Shown here: positions 53,167 through 62,849 of the stretch, one piece after another
How positions within the stretch are numbered: position 1 is the stretch's first letter
Layout of the letters: each line of letters starts with the position of its first letter
Assembly (NCBI RefSeq): GCF_001269345.1
Contig: NZ_CXOP01000002.1
Location: 1,550,853-1,614,852, forward strand
Length of the DNA: 64,000 bases
From: Limnohabitans sp. 2KL-27
Lineage (GTDB): Bacteria; Pseudomonadota; Gammaproteobacteria; Burkholderiales; Burkholderiaceae_C
Reading direction: 5' to 3'
Program-made: the position numbers and the translations under genes
Notes under the pieces: model-generated
What the model saw: the letters and a program-made list of their open reading frames with translations, nothing else
What the model was told of the DNA's origin: nothing
The model's database searches: none

Positions 53167-53367
53167 GGTTTCAAGGTGGTCAGTGAATACCCGGCATCTG
53201 GTGGGCCGGTAAAGATGTGAACATGGCGAAAAAAATCAGAGCAGATGTGAATCTGTCCTTGTGAGATGCGCCTCTTGGACAACCAATTATGCGGCTTTCT
53301 TGTGATCTGCCGCGCGTCAGCATTCTTCAAAGTGAGGCATCGGACGGTAGAAAAACAGTAACATGGA

Positions 53368-54465
53368 ATGTCTGAAATTTCGGGAGTTCGCGGCGTGACC
53401 ATTGACCAGTCGTCCAGCCATCTGAATGGTCCAAACGCCACCACACCATCGCCTGTGTCCGGTTTGGCGTCCAAGTCTGGCATGCGTGTGCTTTTGCTCG
53501 GGGCGACCGGCACAATCGGCATGGCCACTGCACGGGCACTGCTTTTGCGTGGACACGAGGTGGTTTGTCTGGTGAGGCCGCGCCAAGGCGTGGGCGCAAC
53601 GCAAGCCGATACACGTCTGTCTGAATGTCTGGCTGGGGCCACCGTGGTGCGGGGCCATGCGGCCGATCCAGAAGTTTGGAACCAACCATCTTTCACTCAA
53701 GCCCGTTTTGATGCGGTGGTCTCTTGCATGGCCTCGCGCACGGGTTCTCCTCAAGACGCGTGGCGAGTCGATCACCAGGCCCATGTGGATGCGCTGAAAG
53801 CGGCACAAGCTGCAGGTGTGCGGCATTTTGTGCAACTGTCGGCCATCTGCGTGCAAAAGCCCTTGCTGGCTTTTCAGCATGCCAAGCTGGCCTTTGAAAA
53901 AGCCCTGATTGAATCAGGCATGACCTATTCCATCGTGCGCCCAACCGCTTTTTTCAAGTCGCTGTCGGGCCAGCTCGATCGTGTCAAACAAGGCAAACCA
54001 TTCTTGATTTTTGGTGACGGTCAGTTGACCGCCTGCAAGCCCATCAGCGACGACGATTTGGCCGATTTTCTGGTGGGATGCCTGGACGATGTGTCGCGGC
54101 ACAACCAAATCTTGCCCATCGGGGGGCCGGGGCCTGCCATCACGCCACGGGAGCAAGGCGAGCATTTGTTTGCTTTGTTGGGAATGCCCCCTCGCTACAA
54201 GCGTGTTCCAGTGGGCCTGATGGATGTCATCGTGGGTGTGTTGAGCGTGTTGGGCAAGCTCATTCCTGCGGCTGCAAACAAGGCCGAGCTGGCCCGCATT
54301 GGGCGGTACTACGCCACCGAATCCATGTTGGTCTGGGACGCTCAGGCCCAGCGCTACGATGCGCAGGCCACCCCCTCACACGGCTCACAAACGCTTTTTG
54401 ATGCTTACGCCCGATGGGTCAAAGGTGAGGTCGCGCCCGATCGCGGGGAACATGCCGTTTTTTAA
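53368..54465 (+). CDS. bciA: BciA-type divinyl chlorophyllide 8-vinyl reductase homologue
   Basis: A 365-residue NAD(P)-binding atypical-SDR protein. After a non-conserved N-terminal 38 residues it has MRVLLLGATGTIGMATARAL, then HFVQLSAICVQKPLLAFQHAK and YSIVRPTAFFKSLSGQLDRV, then SDDDLADFLVGCLDD and SHGSQTLFDAYARW. This matches the BciA family, which reduces the 8-vinyl group of divinyl (proto)chlorophyllide in bacteriochlorophyll synthesis. ATG 53368 is the annotated start; ATG 53482 is an alternative. It is not next to other bch genes here. General NmrA-like reductase activity is the main alternative. Confidence 0.82.
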   Translation: MSEISGVRGVTIDQSSSHLNGPNATTPSPVSGLASKSGMRVLLLGATGTIGMATARALLLRGHEVVCLVRPRQGVGATQADTRLSECLAGATVVRGHAADPEVWNQPSFTQARFDAVVSCMASRTGSPQDAWRVDHQAHVDALKAAQAAGVRHFVQLSAICVQKPLLAFQHAKLAFEKALIESGMTYSIVRPTAFFKSLSGQLDRVKQGKPFLIFGDGQLTACKPISDDDLADFLVGCLDDVSRHNQILPIGGPGPAITPREQGEHLFALLGMPPRYKRVPVGLMDVIVGVLSVLGKLIPAAANKAELARIGRYYATESMLVWDAQAQRYDAQATPSHGSQTLFDAYARWVKGEVAPDRGEHAVF

Positions 54466-54508
54466 GCGGGTTTGAGCAACGCGCTTCAGGGCTTCAAGAC
54501 CGTGCGCT

Positions 54509-54546
54509 TTTCGCACGCATCAGGTGCGAAAGGCCAAACTTATAAT
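54509..54546 (+). promoter_or_regulatory. alaS promoter with overlapping palindrome
   Basis: A consensus -10 TATAAT lies at 54541-54546, 30 nt before the alaS ATG. Over the -35 position is a perfect inverted repeat TTTCGCAC-N7-GTGCGAAA (54509-54531). The -35 itself (CATCAG at 17-nt spacing) is poor, so the promoter may be regulated. The repeat could alternatively act as a transcript end for bciA. Confidence 0.55.
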
Positions 54547-54575
54547 GCACGGTTGCACTTTGAGCGAAACACCCC

Positions 54576-57227
54576 ATGAGCCAAGCCACATTCTCTGTCT
54601 CCGACATTCGCAAGACCTTTTTGGACTTTTTTGAGTCCAAAGGGCACACCGTGGTGGCGTCCAGTCCCTTGGTGCCGGGCAACGACCCCACCTTGATGTT
54701 CACCAACTCGGGCATGGTCCAGTTCAAAGACGTGTTTTTGGGCTCGGACAAGCGCTCGTATGTGCGCGCCGCCTCGGTGCAGGCCTGCCTGCGGGCCGGT
54801 GGCAAGCACAACGATCTGGAAAACGTGGGCTACACCGCCCGCCACCACACCTTTTTCGAGATGCTGGGCAACTGGTCGTTTGGCGACTATTTCAAGCGCG
54901 AATCGCTGCAATGGGCGTGGGAGCTGTTGACCGAGGTCTACAAGCTGCCTGCCGACAAGCTGTACGCCACGGTTTACATGGAAGACGACGAGGCCCATGC
55001 GATTTGGGAGGGCATTTTCGTCAAAGCCGGCTGGACGCCTGAGCGCATCCAAGCAGAAAACCGCATCATCCGCATTGGCGACAACAAGGGCGGCCGCTAC
55101 AAGTCAGACAACTTCTGGATGATGGCCGACACCGGCCCTTGCGGCCCGTGCTCCGAGATTTTTTATGACCACGGCGCGCACATTCCCGGCGGCCCACCCG
55201 GCAGCCCCGACGAAGACGGCGACCGTTTCATCGAGATCTGGAACAACGTGTTCATGCAGTTCAACATGGACGAAACCGGCGCGGTGACGCCGCTGCCCGC
55301 GCCATGCGTGGACACCGGCATGGGCCTGGAGCGCTTGGCCGCCATCTTGCAGCATGTTCACAGCAACTACGAAATCGACATTTTTGATGCGCTGATCAAG
55401 GCCGCTTCCCGCGAAACCGGCTGCGCCGACCTGAGCAACAAATCTTTGCGCGTGATCGCCGACCACATCCGCGCCACCGCGTTTTTGGTGAGCGACGGCG
55501 TGGTGCCCAGCAACGAAGGCCGGGGTTATGTGCAGCGCCGCATCATCCGCCGCGCCATCCGCCATGGGTACTTGCTCGGCAAAAAGACCCCGTTTTTCCA
55601 CAAACTGGTGCCCGATCTGGTCCAGCTCATGGGGGATGCCTACCCCAACCTGGCCAACCAGGCCGAGCGCATCACCGACATCTTGCGCATCGAGGAAGAG
55701 CGCTTCTTTGAGACGCTGGAAACCGGCATGCAGATTCTGGATGCCGCATTGGCCGGTGGCGTGAAAGTGCTGCCCGGCGAGGTGGCCTTCAAGCTGCACG
55801 ACACCTATGGCTTTCCGCTCGACCTGTCGGCCGACGTGTGCCGCGAGCGCGGTTTGAGCGTGGACGAAGCGGGCTTCGCCACCGCCATGGAAAAGCAAAA
55901 AGCCCAGGCCCGCGCGGCCGGCAAGTTCAAGATGGACAAGGCGCTGGAGTACACCGGTGCAGGCAACGACTTTGTGGGCTACGACGACCTGACAGCCCAT
56001 GCCAAAGTGCTGGCCTTGTACGCTGACGGCAACGCCGTGACCGAGCTGAAGGCTGGGCAGGCTGGCGTGGTGGTGCTGGACACCACACCGTTTTACGCCG
56101 AGTCCGGCGGCCAAGTGGGCGACCAAGGCCTGCTGCACAACGCTGGCGGCCAGTTCAACGTGGCCGACACCCTCAAGATCAAGGCCGATGTGTTTGGCCA
56201 CCATGGCGAAATGACATCGGGCAGCCTCAAAGTGGGCGATGCGGTGCAGGCGCATGTGGACTTGGGCCTGCGTGCTGCCACCGTGAGCAACCACAGTGCC
56301 ACCCACCTGATGCACAAAGCCCTGCGCGAGGTGCTGGGCAGCCATGTGCAGCAAAAGGGCAGCTTGGTCAACGCCGAGCGCACCCGTTTTGACTTTGCGC
56401 ACAACGCGCCCGTGACCGACGCCGAGATCCGTCAGATCGAAGCCCAGGTCAACGCCGAAATTTTGGCCAACGCCGCCGCGCAAGCGCGTGTGATGGACAT
56501 CGAAAGCGCCCAGAAAACGGGCGCCATGATGCTGTTTGGCGAGAAATACGGCGAGACCGTGCGCGTGCTCGACATCGGCTCCAGCCGTGAGCTTTGCGGC
56601 GGCACCCACGTCAAAGCCACGGGCGACATTGGCCTGTTCAAAATCGTGAGCGAAGGCGGCGTGGCCGCTGGCGTGCGCCGCATCGAGGCGGTGACCGGTG
56701 CGAATGCCTTGGCTTATCTGCAGTCACTCGAAGACACCGTGAGCCAAGCCGCAGGCACGCTCAAAGCCCAACCGGCCGAGTTGAACGCCCGCATCGCCCA
56801 AGTGCTGGACCAGGTCAAGGCGCTGGAAAAAGAACTGGCTGCCGCCAAAGGCAAGCTGGCTTCTGCCCAGGGTGACGAGCTGATGACCCAAGCCGTGGAC
56901 ATCAAGGGTGTCAAGCTCTTGGTGGCTCAGCTGGAAGGTGCGGACGCCAAGACCCTGCGCGACACGGTGGACAAGCTCAAAGACAAGCTGAAAACCGCCG
57001 TGATCTTGCTCACCGCTGTGGACGGTGAGAAGGTGCAGATTGCAGCGGGCGTGACCGCCGACACCACAGGCAAAGTCAAGGCGGGCGAGTTGGCCAGCTT
57101 TGTGGCTGGGCAAGTGGGCGGCAAAGGTGGCGGCAAGCCCGACATGGCGATGGCCGGTGGCACCCATCCTGCGGCATTGCCTGCTGCGATGGCCAGTGTG
57201 CAGGCCTGGGTGACCGAGCGGGTCTGA
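54576..57227 (+). CDS. alaS: Alanine-tRNA ligase
   Basis: An 883-residue class II synthetase. The aminoacylation core begins [17 protein letters not shown] and includes [15 protein letters not shown] and the [19 protein letters not shown] motif. The editing domain has the zinc-binding [11 protein letters not shown] near residue 572 and [17 protein letters not shown] near 674. The C-terminal domain ends with a Gly-rich [15 protein letters not shown] segment. Length is normal. It is followed by a strong terminator. Confidence 0.98.
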   Translation: MSQATFSVSDIRKTFLDFFESKGHTVVASSPLVPGNDPTLMFTNSGMVQFKDVFLGSDKRSYVRAASVQACLRAGGKHNDLENVGYTARHHTFFEMLGNWSFGDYFKRESLQWAWELLTEVYKLPADKLYATVYMEDDEAHAIWEGIFVKAGWTPERIQAENRIIRIGDNKGGRYKSDNFWMMADTGPCGPCSEIFYDHGAHIPGGPPGSPDEDGDRFIEIWNNVFMQFNMDETGAVTPLPAPCVDTGMGLERLAAILQHVHSNYEIDIFDALIKAASRETGCADLSNKSLRVIADHIRATAFLVSDGVVPSNEGRGYVQRRIIRRAIRHGYLLGKKTPFFHKLVPDLVQLMGDAYPNLANQAERITDILRIEEERFFETLETGMQILDAALAGGVKVLPGEVAFKLHDTYGFPLDLSADVCRERGLSVDEAGFATAMEKQKAQARAAGKFKMDKALEYTGAGNDFVGYDDLTAHAKVLALYADGNAVTELKAGQAGVVVLDTTPFYAESGGQVGDQGLLHNAGGQFNVADTLKIKADVFGHHGEMTSGSLKVGDAVQAHVDLGLRAATVSNHSATHLMHKALREVLGSHVQQKGSLVNAERTRFDFAHNAPVTDAEIRQIEAQVNAEILANAAAQARVMDIESAQKTGAMMLFGEKYGETVRVLDIGSSRELCGGTHVKATGDIGLFKIVSEGGVAAGVRRIEAVTGANALAYLQSLEDTVSQAAGTLKAQPAELNARIAQVLDQVKALEKELAAAKGKLASAQGDELMTQAVDIKGVKLLVAQLEGADAKTLRDTVDKLKDKLKTAVILLTAVDGEKVQIAAGVTADTTGKVKAGELASFVAGQVGGKGGGKPDMAMAGGTHPAALPAAMASVQAWVTERV

Positions 57228-57236
57228 TGGGCTGAT

Positions 57237-57274
57237 AAAAGGCATCTCCCTTCACTGGGAGGTGCCTTTTTTTT
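57237..57274 (+). terminator. Intrinsic terminator after alaS
   Basis: AAAAGGCATCTCCC/GGGAGGTGCCTTTT with a long U-run downstream (57267-57274). The stem has A-runs on the left side too, so it can also end the convergent pseudouridine-synthase transcript. Confidence 0.92.
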
Positions 57275-57303
57275 GGGCCGATTGGACCAGGCCGAGGCCA
57301 AGC

Positions 57304-58218
57304 TCAGAGCAAAAGTTCTTGGCGAGTGGTGAACTGACGGGCTTGCCCCGACAGTGGGTCGGTGAACTCGACTGAATGGGCCAGCAGCTGCAGGGGCTGT
57401 CCGAAGTCTTCAGGCGCATGGGGCCCCCGCAAAACCTGGGGGTAAAACTGGTCACCCTCTATCGGCATGCCCATGGCCATCATGTGCACGCGCAACTGGT
57501 GGCGTTTGCCCGAGACGGGCTCGAGCTGGTACAGCGCACGGGATCCCTGGGCCTGCAGCAGGGCGATGCGGGTTTCGCTGTTGGGCTCACCCTCGACTTC
57601 GCGCATCTTGAAAAAATGCGCCGGGTCTTCGGCCAGGCGGCTGGTGTGCACACGCGGCAGTGGCAGCTCGGGGCGGTGCGCGGCCACAGCCTGGTAAATC
57701 TTGTGAATGCGGTGGTCGCGAAACAGGCCGTGGTAAGCATCGCGTTCGCGCAGCCGCTTGCCAAACAGCACCAAGCCTGCCGTTTCGCGGTCAATGCGGT
57801 GCAAGGGCACCAGCTCGGCCTGACCGCTCAGGCGCTTGAGCTGCACCAGCAGGCATTGCTGCACATAGGGGCCCGATGGGGTCACGGGCATGAAATGCGG
57901 CTTGTCCGCGACCAGCAGGTGATCGTCTTCGTACACCACCGCCGCTTGCCGGGGCAGTGGGGGCTCGTCGCGCACGTTGCGGTAATAAAAAAAACGCTGA
58001 CCCGCCAGACAGGGCTGATCGGCTTGGGCGCTTTGCCCGCTTTCTTGCAGCACCAGCCCTTGTTCCAGACGGAGCGCCCATTCACTGCGCGGGATGCCGG
58101 GCATGCGCTGCACCAAAAAGTCCAGCAGGCTAGGCCAATGGCCAGCTGGCACGGCCACCACACTGGCGCTCACGCCCTCGTGCATCGGCATTTGGGCAAC
58201 GCGTCCCGAACGGGTCAT
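57304..58218 (-). CDS. RluA-family pseudouridine synthase
   Basis: A 304-residue pseudouridine synthase with the catalytic Asp in LHRIDRETAGLVLF (D143) and the family region RHQLRVHMMAMGMPIEGD. It has an N-terminal S4-like segment (SLLDFLVQRMPGIPRSEWALRL). It isomerises uridine in rRNA or tRNA; the target site cannot be told. It starts 1 nt after the trmB stop, so the two RNA-modification genes are coupled. Confidence 0.92.
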   Translation of the reverse strand: MTRSGRVAQMPMHEGVSASVVAVPAGHWPSLLDFLVQRMPGIPRSEWALRLEQGLVLQESGQSAQADQPCLAGQRFFYYRNVRDEPPLPRQAAVVYEDDHLLVADKPHFMPVTPSGPYVQQCLLVQLKRLSGQAELVPLHRIDRETAGLVLFGKRLRERDAYHGLFRDHRIHKIYQAVAAHRPELPLPRVHTSRLAEDPAHFFKMREVEGEPNSETRIALLQAQGSRALYQLEPVSGKRHQLRVHMMAMGMPIEGDQFYPQVLRGPHAPEDFGQPLQLLAHSVEFTDPLSGQARQFTTRQELLL

Positions 58219-58219
58219 G

Positions 58220-58960
58220 TCAGATCCGGCGGAACACCAGGTCCCACACGCCGTGACCGAGTTTCAGGCCCCGGTTTTCAAACTTGGTCAGTGGTCGGTA
58301 ATCGGGCTTGGTGGCAAAGCCGTCGCCGGCATCGCTGGTGTTGGCCAGCAAGGGCTCGGCGCGCATTACGCCCATCATCTGTTCAGAGTACGGCTGCCAG
58401 TCGGTGGCCAGGTGCAGGTAGCCGCCGGGCTTGATGTGCTGGGCCAGGCGCTGGATAAAGGGCGACTGGATCAGGCGGCGCTTGTGGTGGCGGCTCTTGT
58501 GCCATGGGTCCGGAAAGAAGATGTGCACGCCGTCCAAGCTGTCCGGGCCCAGCATGTGGTCCATGACCTCGATGGCATCGTGCTGCACGATGCGGATGTT
58601 GCCGATGTGTTCTTCGCCACAACGCTTGAGCAAGGCGCCCACACCGGGCTCGTGCACCTCGCAGCACAAAAAATTGTCGTTCGGACGCACCTGCGCGATC
58701 TTGGCCGTGGCGTCGCCCATGCCAAAACCAATTTCCAAAATCAGCGGGGCAGGGCGCCCGAAGGCCGACTGCACATCCAGCCTCTGGGCGCTGTAAGGCA
58801 CCAAAAACTGGGGGCCGAATTGCTCAAACGCCCGGACTTGGCCTGAGCCCATGCGCCCGGCCCGCAGCACATAGGTTTTGATTTGACGCATGAAGGGGGC
58901 CTCTTTGGCTTCTGGGGCTTCAGCGGCCGGGGCGGTCTTGGTGTCTTCAGGCGTCGTCAT
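58220..58960 (-). CDS. trmB: tRNA (guanine-N7)-methyltransferase
   Basis: A 246-residue SAM-dependent enzyme making m7G46 in tRNA. Motif I is [16 protein letters not shown] near residue 70; [16 protein letters not shown] near 150 is the TrmB signature. The N-terminal 20 residues are Ala/Glu/Thr-rich and non-conserved. ATG 58960 ([11 protein letters not shown]) is preferred over an upstream in-frame start at 59023. The RluA-like gene follows at once. Confidence 0.95.
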   Translation of the reverse strand: MTTPEDTKTAPAAEAPEAKEAPFMRQIKTYVLRAGRMGSGQVRAFEQFGPQFLVPYSAQRLDVQSAFGRPAPLILEIGFGMGDATAKIAQVRPNDNFLCCEVHEPGVGALLKRCGEEHIGNIRIVQHDAIEVMDHMLGPDSLDGVHIFFPDPWHKSRHHKRRLIQSPFIQRLAQHIKPGGYLHLATDWQPYSEQMMGVMRAEPLLANTSDAGDGFATKPDYRPLTKFENRGLKLGHGVWDLVFRRI

Positions 58961-58992
58961 GGGCGTGCAGTGGGTGTGTGCAAAGCCTGTGA

Positions 58993-59886
58993 TTATCGGG
59001 GTGTTCGGCCCAGTGCCGTCCACTCATCGAGCGCATGCGCTGGGGTGGTTTGCGCGGGCACGGCAGGCAGATCCAGCACAAGCGCTGCAGCATTCAGCGC
59101 GGACATCGCGGCCTGTGGCGTTTGCAAATCCAGCGCCAGCGCCCCGTTTTGCTTGCTGAGCTTTTCGCCATGCGCGCCCAGCACCAGGGGCGTGTGCAGG
59201 TACTGCGGGGTGGGCAAGCCCAAGGCGGCTTGCAACACGATTTGCCTGGCGGTGTTGTCGGTCAGGTCTTGGCCACGCACCACATGCGTGATGCCTTGCG
59301 CGGCGTCGTCCACCACCACGGCCAGTTGGTAAGCCCACAAGCCGTCGGCGCGGCGCAGCACAAAGTCGCCCACTTCTTCGCTCACGTTTTGCTGTTGCGG
59401 TCCCAGGCGGCGGTCAGACCAATGTGTGACGGCGTTCAGGCCCAAGGCTTGTTGCACGGCCTGCACATTCAGCCGCCAGGCGCGGGCGGGTTTGCCTTTG
59501 AGGCCCTGCCGGCAAGTGCCAGGGTAAAAGGCGGCGCTGTGCCGGCTCACCGCTTGGGCAGATTCAATTTCTTTGCGCGAACAGCCGCAGGGGTAGGCCC
59601 AGCCTTGCTGGACCAGGCTTTGCAGTGCAGCGGCATACACATGCGCACGTTGGCTTTGCCACAGCACGGGGCTGTCGGGGGTCAAGCCACAGCTGGCCAA
59701 TTGCTGCAGGATAGCCTGGTCAGCCCCGGGCACGCAGCGGGGTGTGTCCACGTCTTCGATGCGCACGAGCCACTGCCCGCCGTGGGTGCGGGCATCGAGC
59801 CAGCTGGCCAAGGCCGCGACCAGCGAGCCTGCATGCAAAAGGCCGGTTGGCGAGGGCGCAAACCGGCCTGTGTAAACCTCAGGCAT
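58993..59886 (-). CDS. gluQ: Glutamyl-Q tRNA(Asp) synthetase
   Basis: A 297-residue truncated glutamyl-tRNA synthetase paralogue (YadB/GluQ). It attaches Glu to the queuosine base of tRNA-Asp. The HIGH-like motif is [18 protein letters not shown], zinc Cys are in YPCGCSRKE, and the KMSKS equivalent is [10 protein letters not shown]. It lacks the anticodon-binding domain, as expected. The FAD amine-oxidase-like gene precedes it on the same strand with a 6-nt gap. Confidence 0.95.
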   Translation of the reverse strand: MPEVYTGRFAPSPTGLLHAGSLVAALASWLDARTHGGQWLVRIEDVDTPRCVPGADQAILQQLASCGLTPDSPVLWQSQRAHVYAAALQSLVQQGWAYPCGCSRKEIESAQAVSRHSAAFYPGTCRQGLKGKPARAWRLNVQAVQQALGLNAVTHWSDRRLGPQQQNVSEEVGDFVLRRADGLWAYQLAVVVDDAAQGITHVVRGQDLTDNTARQIVLQAALGLPTPQYLHTPLVLGAHGEKLSKQNGALALDLQTPQAAMSALNAAALVLDLPAVPAQTTPAHALDEWTALGRTPR

Positions 59887-59892
59887 GCCGTG

Positions 59893-60939
59893 TCAGCGTT
59901 TTTGGAGCACCGCCAAAGCCAGTTCCAGGCCCGACACAAACGCGTCTTCGACCCGGTGGCCCAAGCACCAGTCGCCGCACAGTCCAATGCCTTGGGTTTT
60001 GGACCACAAGAAGCTTTGGCCCAAAGGCTGCGCTGTTTTGGCGTACAGCCAACGGTGCACTTCGGCATGGGCCGGGGTGGCGCGGATGCCGGTGATCTCG
60101 GCAAATGCTTTGATCAGTTTGCCGGTGATGCGTTCGGCCGAGTCGTTGACGTGTTCGGCAGACCAAGGGGCGCTGGCTTGCACGGTCCAGCGCTCGATGC
60201 GTTCGCGCCCGGGTTTGGACGATTCGCGGGCCATCCAGGCGATGCGGTGGTGCGTGCTGCGGGCGGCATTCCATTGTGGGCCGATGGTGATCAAACCCGG
60301 TTGCACAGCCTGCGGATAAGCCAGCATCAGCGTCCAGCAAGGGTCGACACGCACCTCTTTGAGAGGATCGGCCAAGTTGCTCAGGCCGGAGGTCTTGAGC
60401 AAGGTGACCGCTTGGGCAGGCGGGATGGCCAAAATGACTTTGTCGAAACCGGCATAGATGTGTTGTCCACCGTCATCGCCTTCGGTGTGCAATTGCCAGC
60501 CGTTTTTCTTCAGGGGGTCCGCGCTGATCTGGGTGACCCGGGTTTGCAGCTGGACATTGCCGTCTTCCACTAAGGGGGCGGCCCAGGCTTTGACCAGGCC
60601 GTTCATGCCGGGCGTGGCCACCCAGTGGCGCTCACCGCCGGGCAGGCCGGCCTCGATCACGCGGCCATTGGGGTCCAGCACGCGCACCGCGTTGGCGCTC
60701 CAGGGTTTGCACACGCCGGGCGCGGTGGCGATGGCCAGCTCGAAACGCGGATCGCGCACCGTGAAGTACTGCGCCCCATGGTCAAAGCTGCCAAACGCGC
60801 TGGCGCGGGTGGACATGCGGCCGCCGAGGCCACGGCTTTTGTCGAACAAAGTGACGTTGTGCCCAGCTTGGCGCAAGGTGCGTGCACAAGTGACGCCGGC
60901 CATGCCGACGCCGATGATGGCGATGTGTTGTGTGGTCAT
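59893..60939 (-). CDS. FAD-dependent amine oxidase-like protein (renalase-like)
   Basis: A 348-residue flavoprotein beginning IAIIGVGMAGVTCARTLRQAG with a second contact DKSRGLGGRMSTR. The middle HGAQYFTVRDPRF and C-terminal LCGDWCLGHRVEDAFVSG match the renalase/COG3380 family. In bacteria renalases oxidise misreduced dihydro-NAD(P) isomers; that may be the role here. It is followed by gluQ after 6 nt. Confidence 0.88.
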   Translation of the reverse strand: MTTQHIAIIGVGMAGVTCARTLRQAGHNVTLFDKSRGLGGRMSTRASAFGSFDHGAQYFTVRDPRFELAIATAPGVCKPWSANAVRVLDPNGRVIEAGLPGGERHWVATPGMNGLVKAWAAPLVEDGNVQLQTRVTQISADPLKKNGWQLHTEGDDGGQHIYAGFDKVILAIPPAQAVTLLKTSGLSNLADPLKEVRVDPCWTLMLAYPQAVQPGLITIGPQWNAARSTHHRIAWMARESSKPGRERIERWTVQASAPWSAEHVNDSAERITGKLIKAFAEITGIRATPAHAEVHRWLYAKTAQPLGQSFLWSKTQGIGLCGDWCLGHRVEDAFVSGLELALAVLQKR

Positions 60940-61001
60940 GCAGCCACTTTAGCCCAGAAAAGCCGCGCGATGTGGCGTGGGTGGGTTATTCCCAATGCAG
61001 C

Positions 61002-61940
61002 TCATGCTTTGGCGACATCTTGAAGCAAGGCTGTCCGTGTGGTGGCCTTGTCCAGCTGGGCGGTCCACCACAGCAAGGCGTGGCCAGCAGGGCTCATGCG
61101 ACTGTCTCGCCAGGCGGCGTGCACCGCGCTCAGGCGGGACTGGTCGGTTGACTTGATCACCAGCAAGCCTCGCTGCGCATAGGGTCTGGCCAGGCTTTCG
61201 GGCAGAAAGCCCACGCCCAAACCACGCAGTTGTGCTTGCAGTTTGCTCGCCATGTCGGGCACGGTGAACACGTCCTGACCGCCTTGGAGCCCCACCGTCA
61301 GGCCACTGCCGCGTTGCACCGAGTCGGCCACGGCCACCATGCGGTGCTGCACCAGTTGGACATCGCTCAAGGGTTCTGTCGCTTGGGCCAAGGGGTGCTG
61401 AGGCGCCACGGCAAACACGAAAGGCACTTCACCCAGCGCCATGTGCTGAATGTCGGCGGCCATGTGTTGACCCAGCGCCACGCCCAAGGCCAGATCGGCT
61501 TGCCCCGACGTCAAGGCGGCCATGGTGCCGGACAAGGTTTCGTGGCGGATGCGCAGGCGTGTCGGACTGTTCAGCGCCAGAAAGGCCTCGCACAAATCCA
61601 TCACCACGCTGCGCGAGATGATGCTGTCCACCGCCACCGTCAACACCGCCTCCCAGCCGGTGGCCACCCGCTTGACCCGGTTGGCCACCGCGTCGATGTC
61701 GTGCAGCAAACGGCCCGCTTCGCGCAGCAATTCCTGACCCGCTGCTGTAGGGCGTGCCTGGCGCGAGCTGCGGTCAAACAGCAGCACATCGAGCGCGTCT
61801 TCCAGCTGTCGCACCCGATAGGTCAGGGCGCTGGGCACCAGGTTCAGCTTGCGGGCCGCAGCGGCAAAACTGCCTTGCTCGTCGATGGTTTGCAGCATGA
61901 ACAGGGCGTCTGGCGTGAGCCAATCTTTGGGGCTTTGCAT
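61002..61940 (-). CDS. LysR family transcriptional regulator
   Basis: A 312-residue LysR protein with the N-terminal winged HTH (FAAAARKLNLVPSALTYRVRQLEDAL) and a periplasmic-binding-like effector domain (PFVFAVAPQHPLA, LGVGFLPESLA). It is divergent from the pirin gene across 107 nt containing a LysR-type dyad, and is probably the activator of the pirin-flavodoxin pair. Confidence 0.95.
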   Translation of the reverse strand: MQSPKDWLTPDALFMLQTIDEQGSFAAAARKLNLVPSALTYRVRQLEDALDVLLFDRSSRQARPTAAGQELLREAGRLLHDIDAVANRVKRVATGWEAVLTVAVDSIISRSVVMDLCEAFLALNSPTRLRIRHETLSGTMAALTSGQADLALGVALGQHMAADIQHMALGEVPFVFAVAPQHPLAQATEPLSDVQLVQHRMVAVADSVQRGSGLTVGLQGGQDVFTVPDMASKLQAQLRGLGVGFLPESLARPYAQRGLLVIKSTDQSRLSAVHAAWRDSRMSPAGHALLWWTAQLDKATTRTALLQDVAKA

Positions 61941-61955
61941 GATGGGCGTATCTTA

Positions 61956-61972
61956 ATTCAAATAATTCGAAT
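61956..61972. promoter_or_regulatory. Candidate LysR box between lysR and pirin genes
   Basis: ATTC-N9-GAAT contains a T-N11-A LysR motif with dyad symmetry, 16 nt from the LysR start and 76 nt upstream of the pirin start. It fits autoregulation plus divergent activation. Confidence 0.5.
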
Positions 61973-62047
61973 GATGGCGGCAAACCAATTGCACTTCATG
62001 CACAGGTTCCATCTTTAAAGTCAAACCATTGCATCTTGGAGAACCCC

Positions 62048-62749
62048 ATGCTGACACTTCGCAAATCCAATGAACGCGGCTACGCCGACCATGGCTGGCT
62101 CAAATCGTTCCACAGCTTTTCTTTTGCCAATTACTTTGACCCGGCCCACATGGGTTTTGGCAACCTGCGCGTCATCAACGAAGACCGCATTGCGCCCGAA
62201 ACCGGCTTTGGCACCCACGGCCACCGCGACATGGAAATCATCAGCTACGTGCTGTCGGGCAATTTGGCCCACCAAGACAGCATGGGCAACGTCAAAGGCA
62301 TTCCGCCCGGCGATGTGCAGCGCATGAGTGCGGGCGGCGGTGTGCGCCACAGCGAGTTCAACCACGCCAAGGGCGAACAAACCCATTTCTTACAGATCTG
62401 GATCGAACCCAATGTGACCGGCATCGACCCCGGCTATGAACAAAAAACCGTGCCCGAATCGGCCAAAAGGGGGCAGCTGGCCTTGGTTGCCGCGCCCGAA
62501 GCTGCAGAGCACACGGTCAAAATCCACGCCGATGCGCGCATGTATGCGGGTCTTTTCCACGGCGCAGAAGCCGCCAGCTTGCCGCTGAGCCCCGAGCGCA
62601 AGGCCTACGTGTTCTTGGTGCGCGGCACCTTGCAGGTCAATGGGCAGCAGCTCAACGCGGGTGACGCGGCCATGTTGCAATCCGAGCCGTCTTTGGCTTT
62701 GGCCAATGGGCAGGACGCCGAAGTGCTTGTCTTCGACCTGGCCCCCTGA
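62048..62749 (+). CDS. Pirin family protein
   Basis: A 233-residue bicupin of the pirin/YhhW group with metal ligands in FGTHGHRDMEIISYVLSG (HxH near residue 55) and GVRHSEFNHAKGE near residue 100. Some members are quercetin 2,3-dioxygenases; others have regulatory roles. ATG 62048 has a GGAGA Shine-Dalgarno. It lies upstream of a flavodoxin gene in the same direction and is divergent from lysR. Confidence 0.92.
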   Translation: MLTLRKSNERGYADHGWLKSFHSFSFANYFDPAHMGFGNLRVINEDRIAPETGFGTHGHRDMEIISYVLSGNLAHQDSMGNVKGIPPGDVQRMSAGGGVRHSEFNHAKGEQTHFLQIWIEPNVTGIDPGYEQKTVPESAKRGQLALVAAPEAAEHTVKIHADARMYAGLFHGAEAASLPLSPERKAYVFLVRGTLQVNGQQLNAGDAAMLQSEPSLALANGQDAEVLVFDLAP

Positions 62750-62770
62750 GCATTCTTGCCCATGAATTTG

Positions 62771-62795
62771 TCATGCCTGCGAATGCAGGAATCCA
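62771..62795. repeat. Half-element hairpin repeat
   Basis: TCATG then CCTGC-GAAT-GCAGG (62776-62789) and AATCCAG match the common proteobacterial intergenic half-repeat and resemble the halves at 9087-9142. It fills most of the pirin-flavodoxin gap. Confidence 0.55.
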
Positions 62796-62849
62796 GCCCC
62801 CTTCAAAGTCCCCATCTATTTTTCTCAACCCCTCCAAGGAGCTTTTCTC

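Noticed and set aside
53167..53367. PpsR/CrtJ site (TGT-N12-ACA) before bciA
   Set aside because: TGT and ACA triplets occur, but none at the required 12-nt spacing.
55104..56609. 501-codon antisense frame inside alaS
   Set aside because: Shadow of alaS; Val/Gly/His-rich with no motif.
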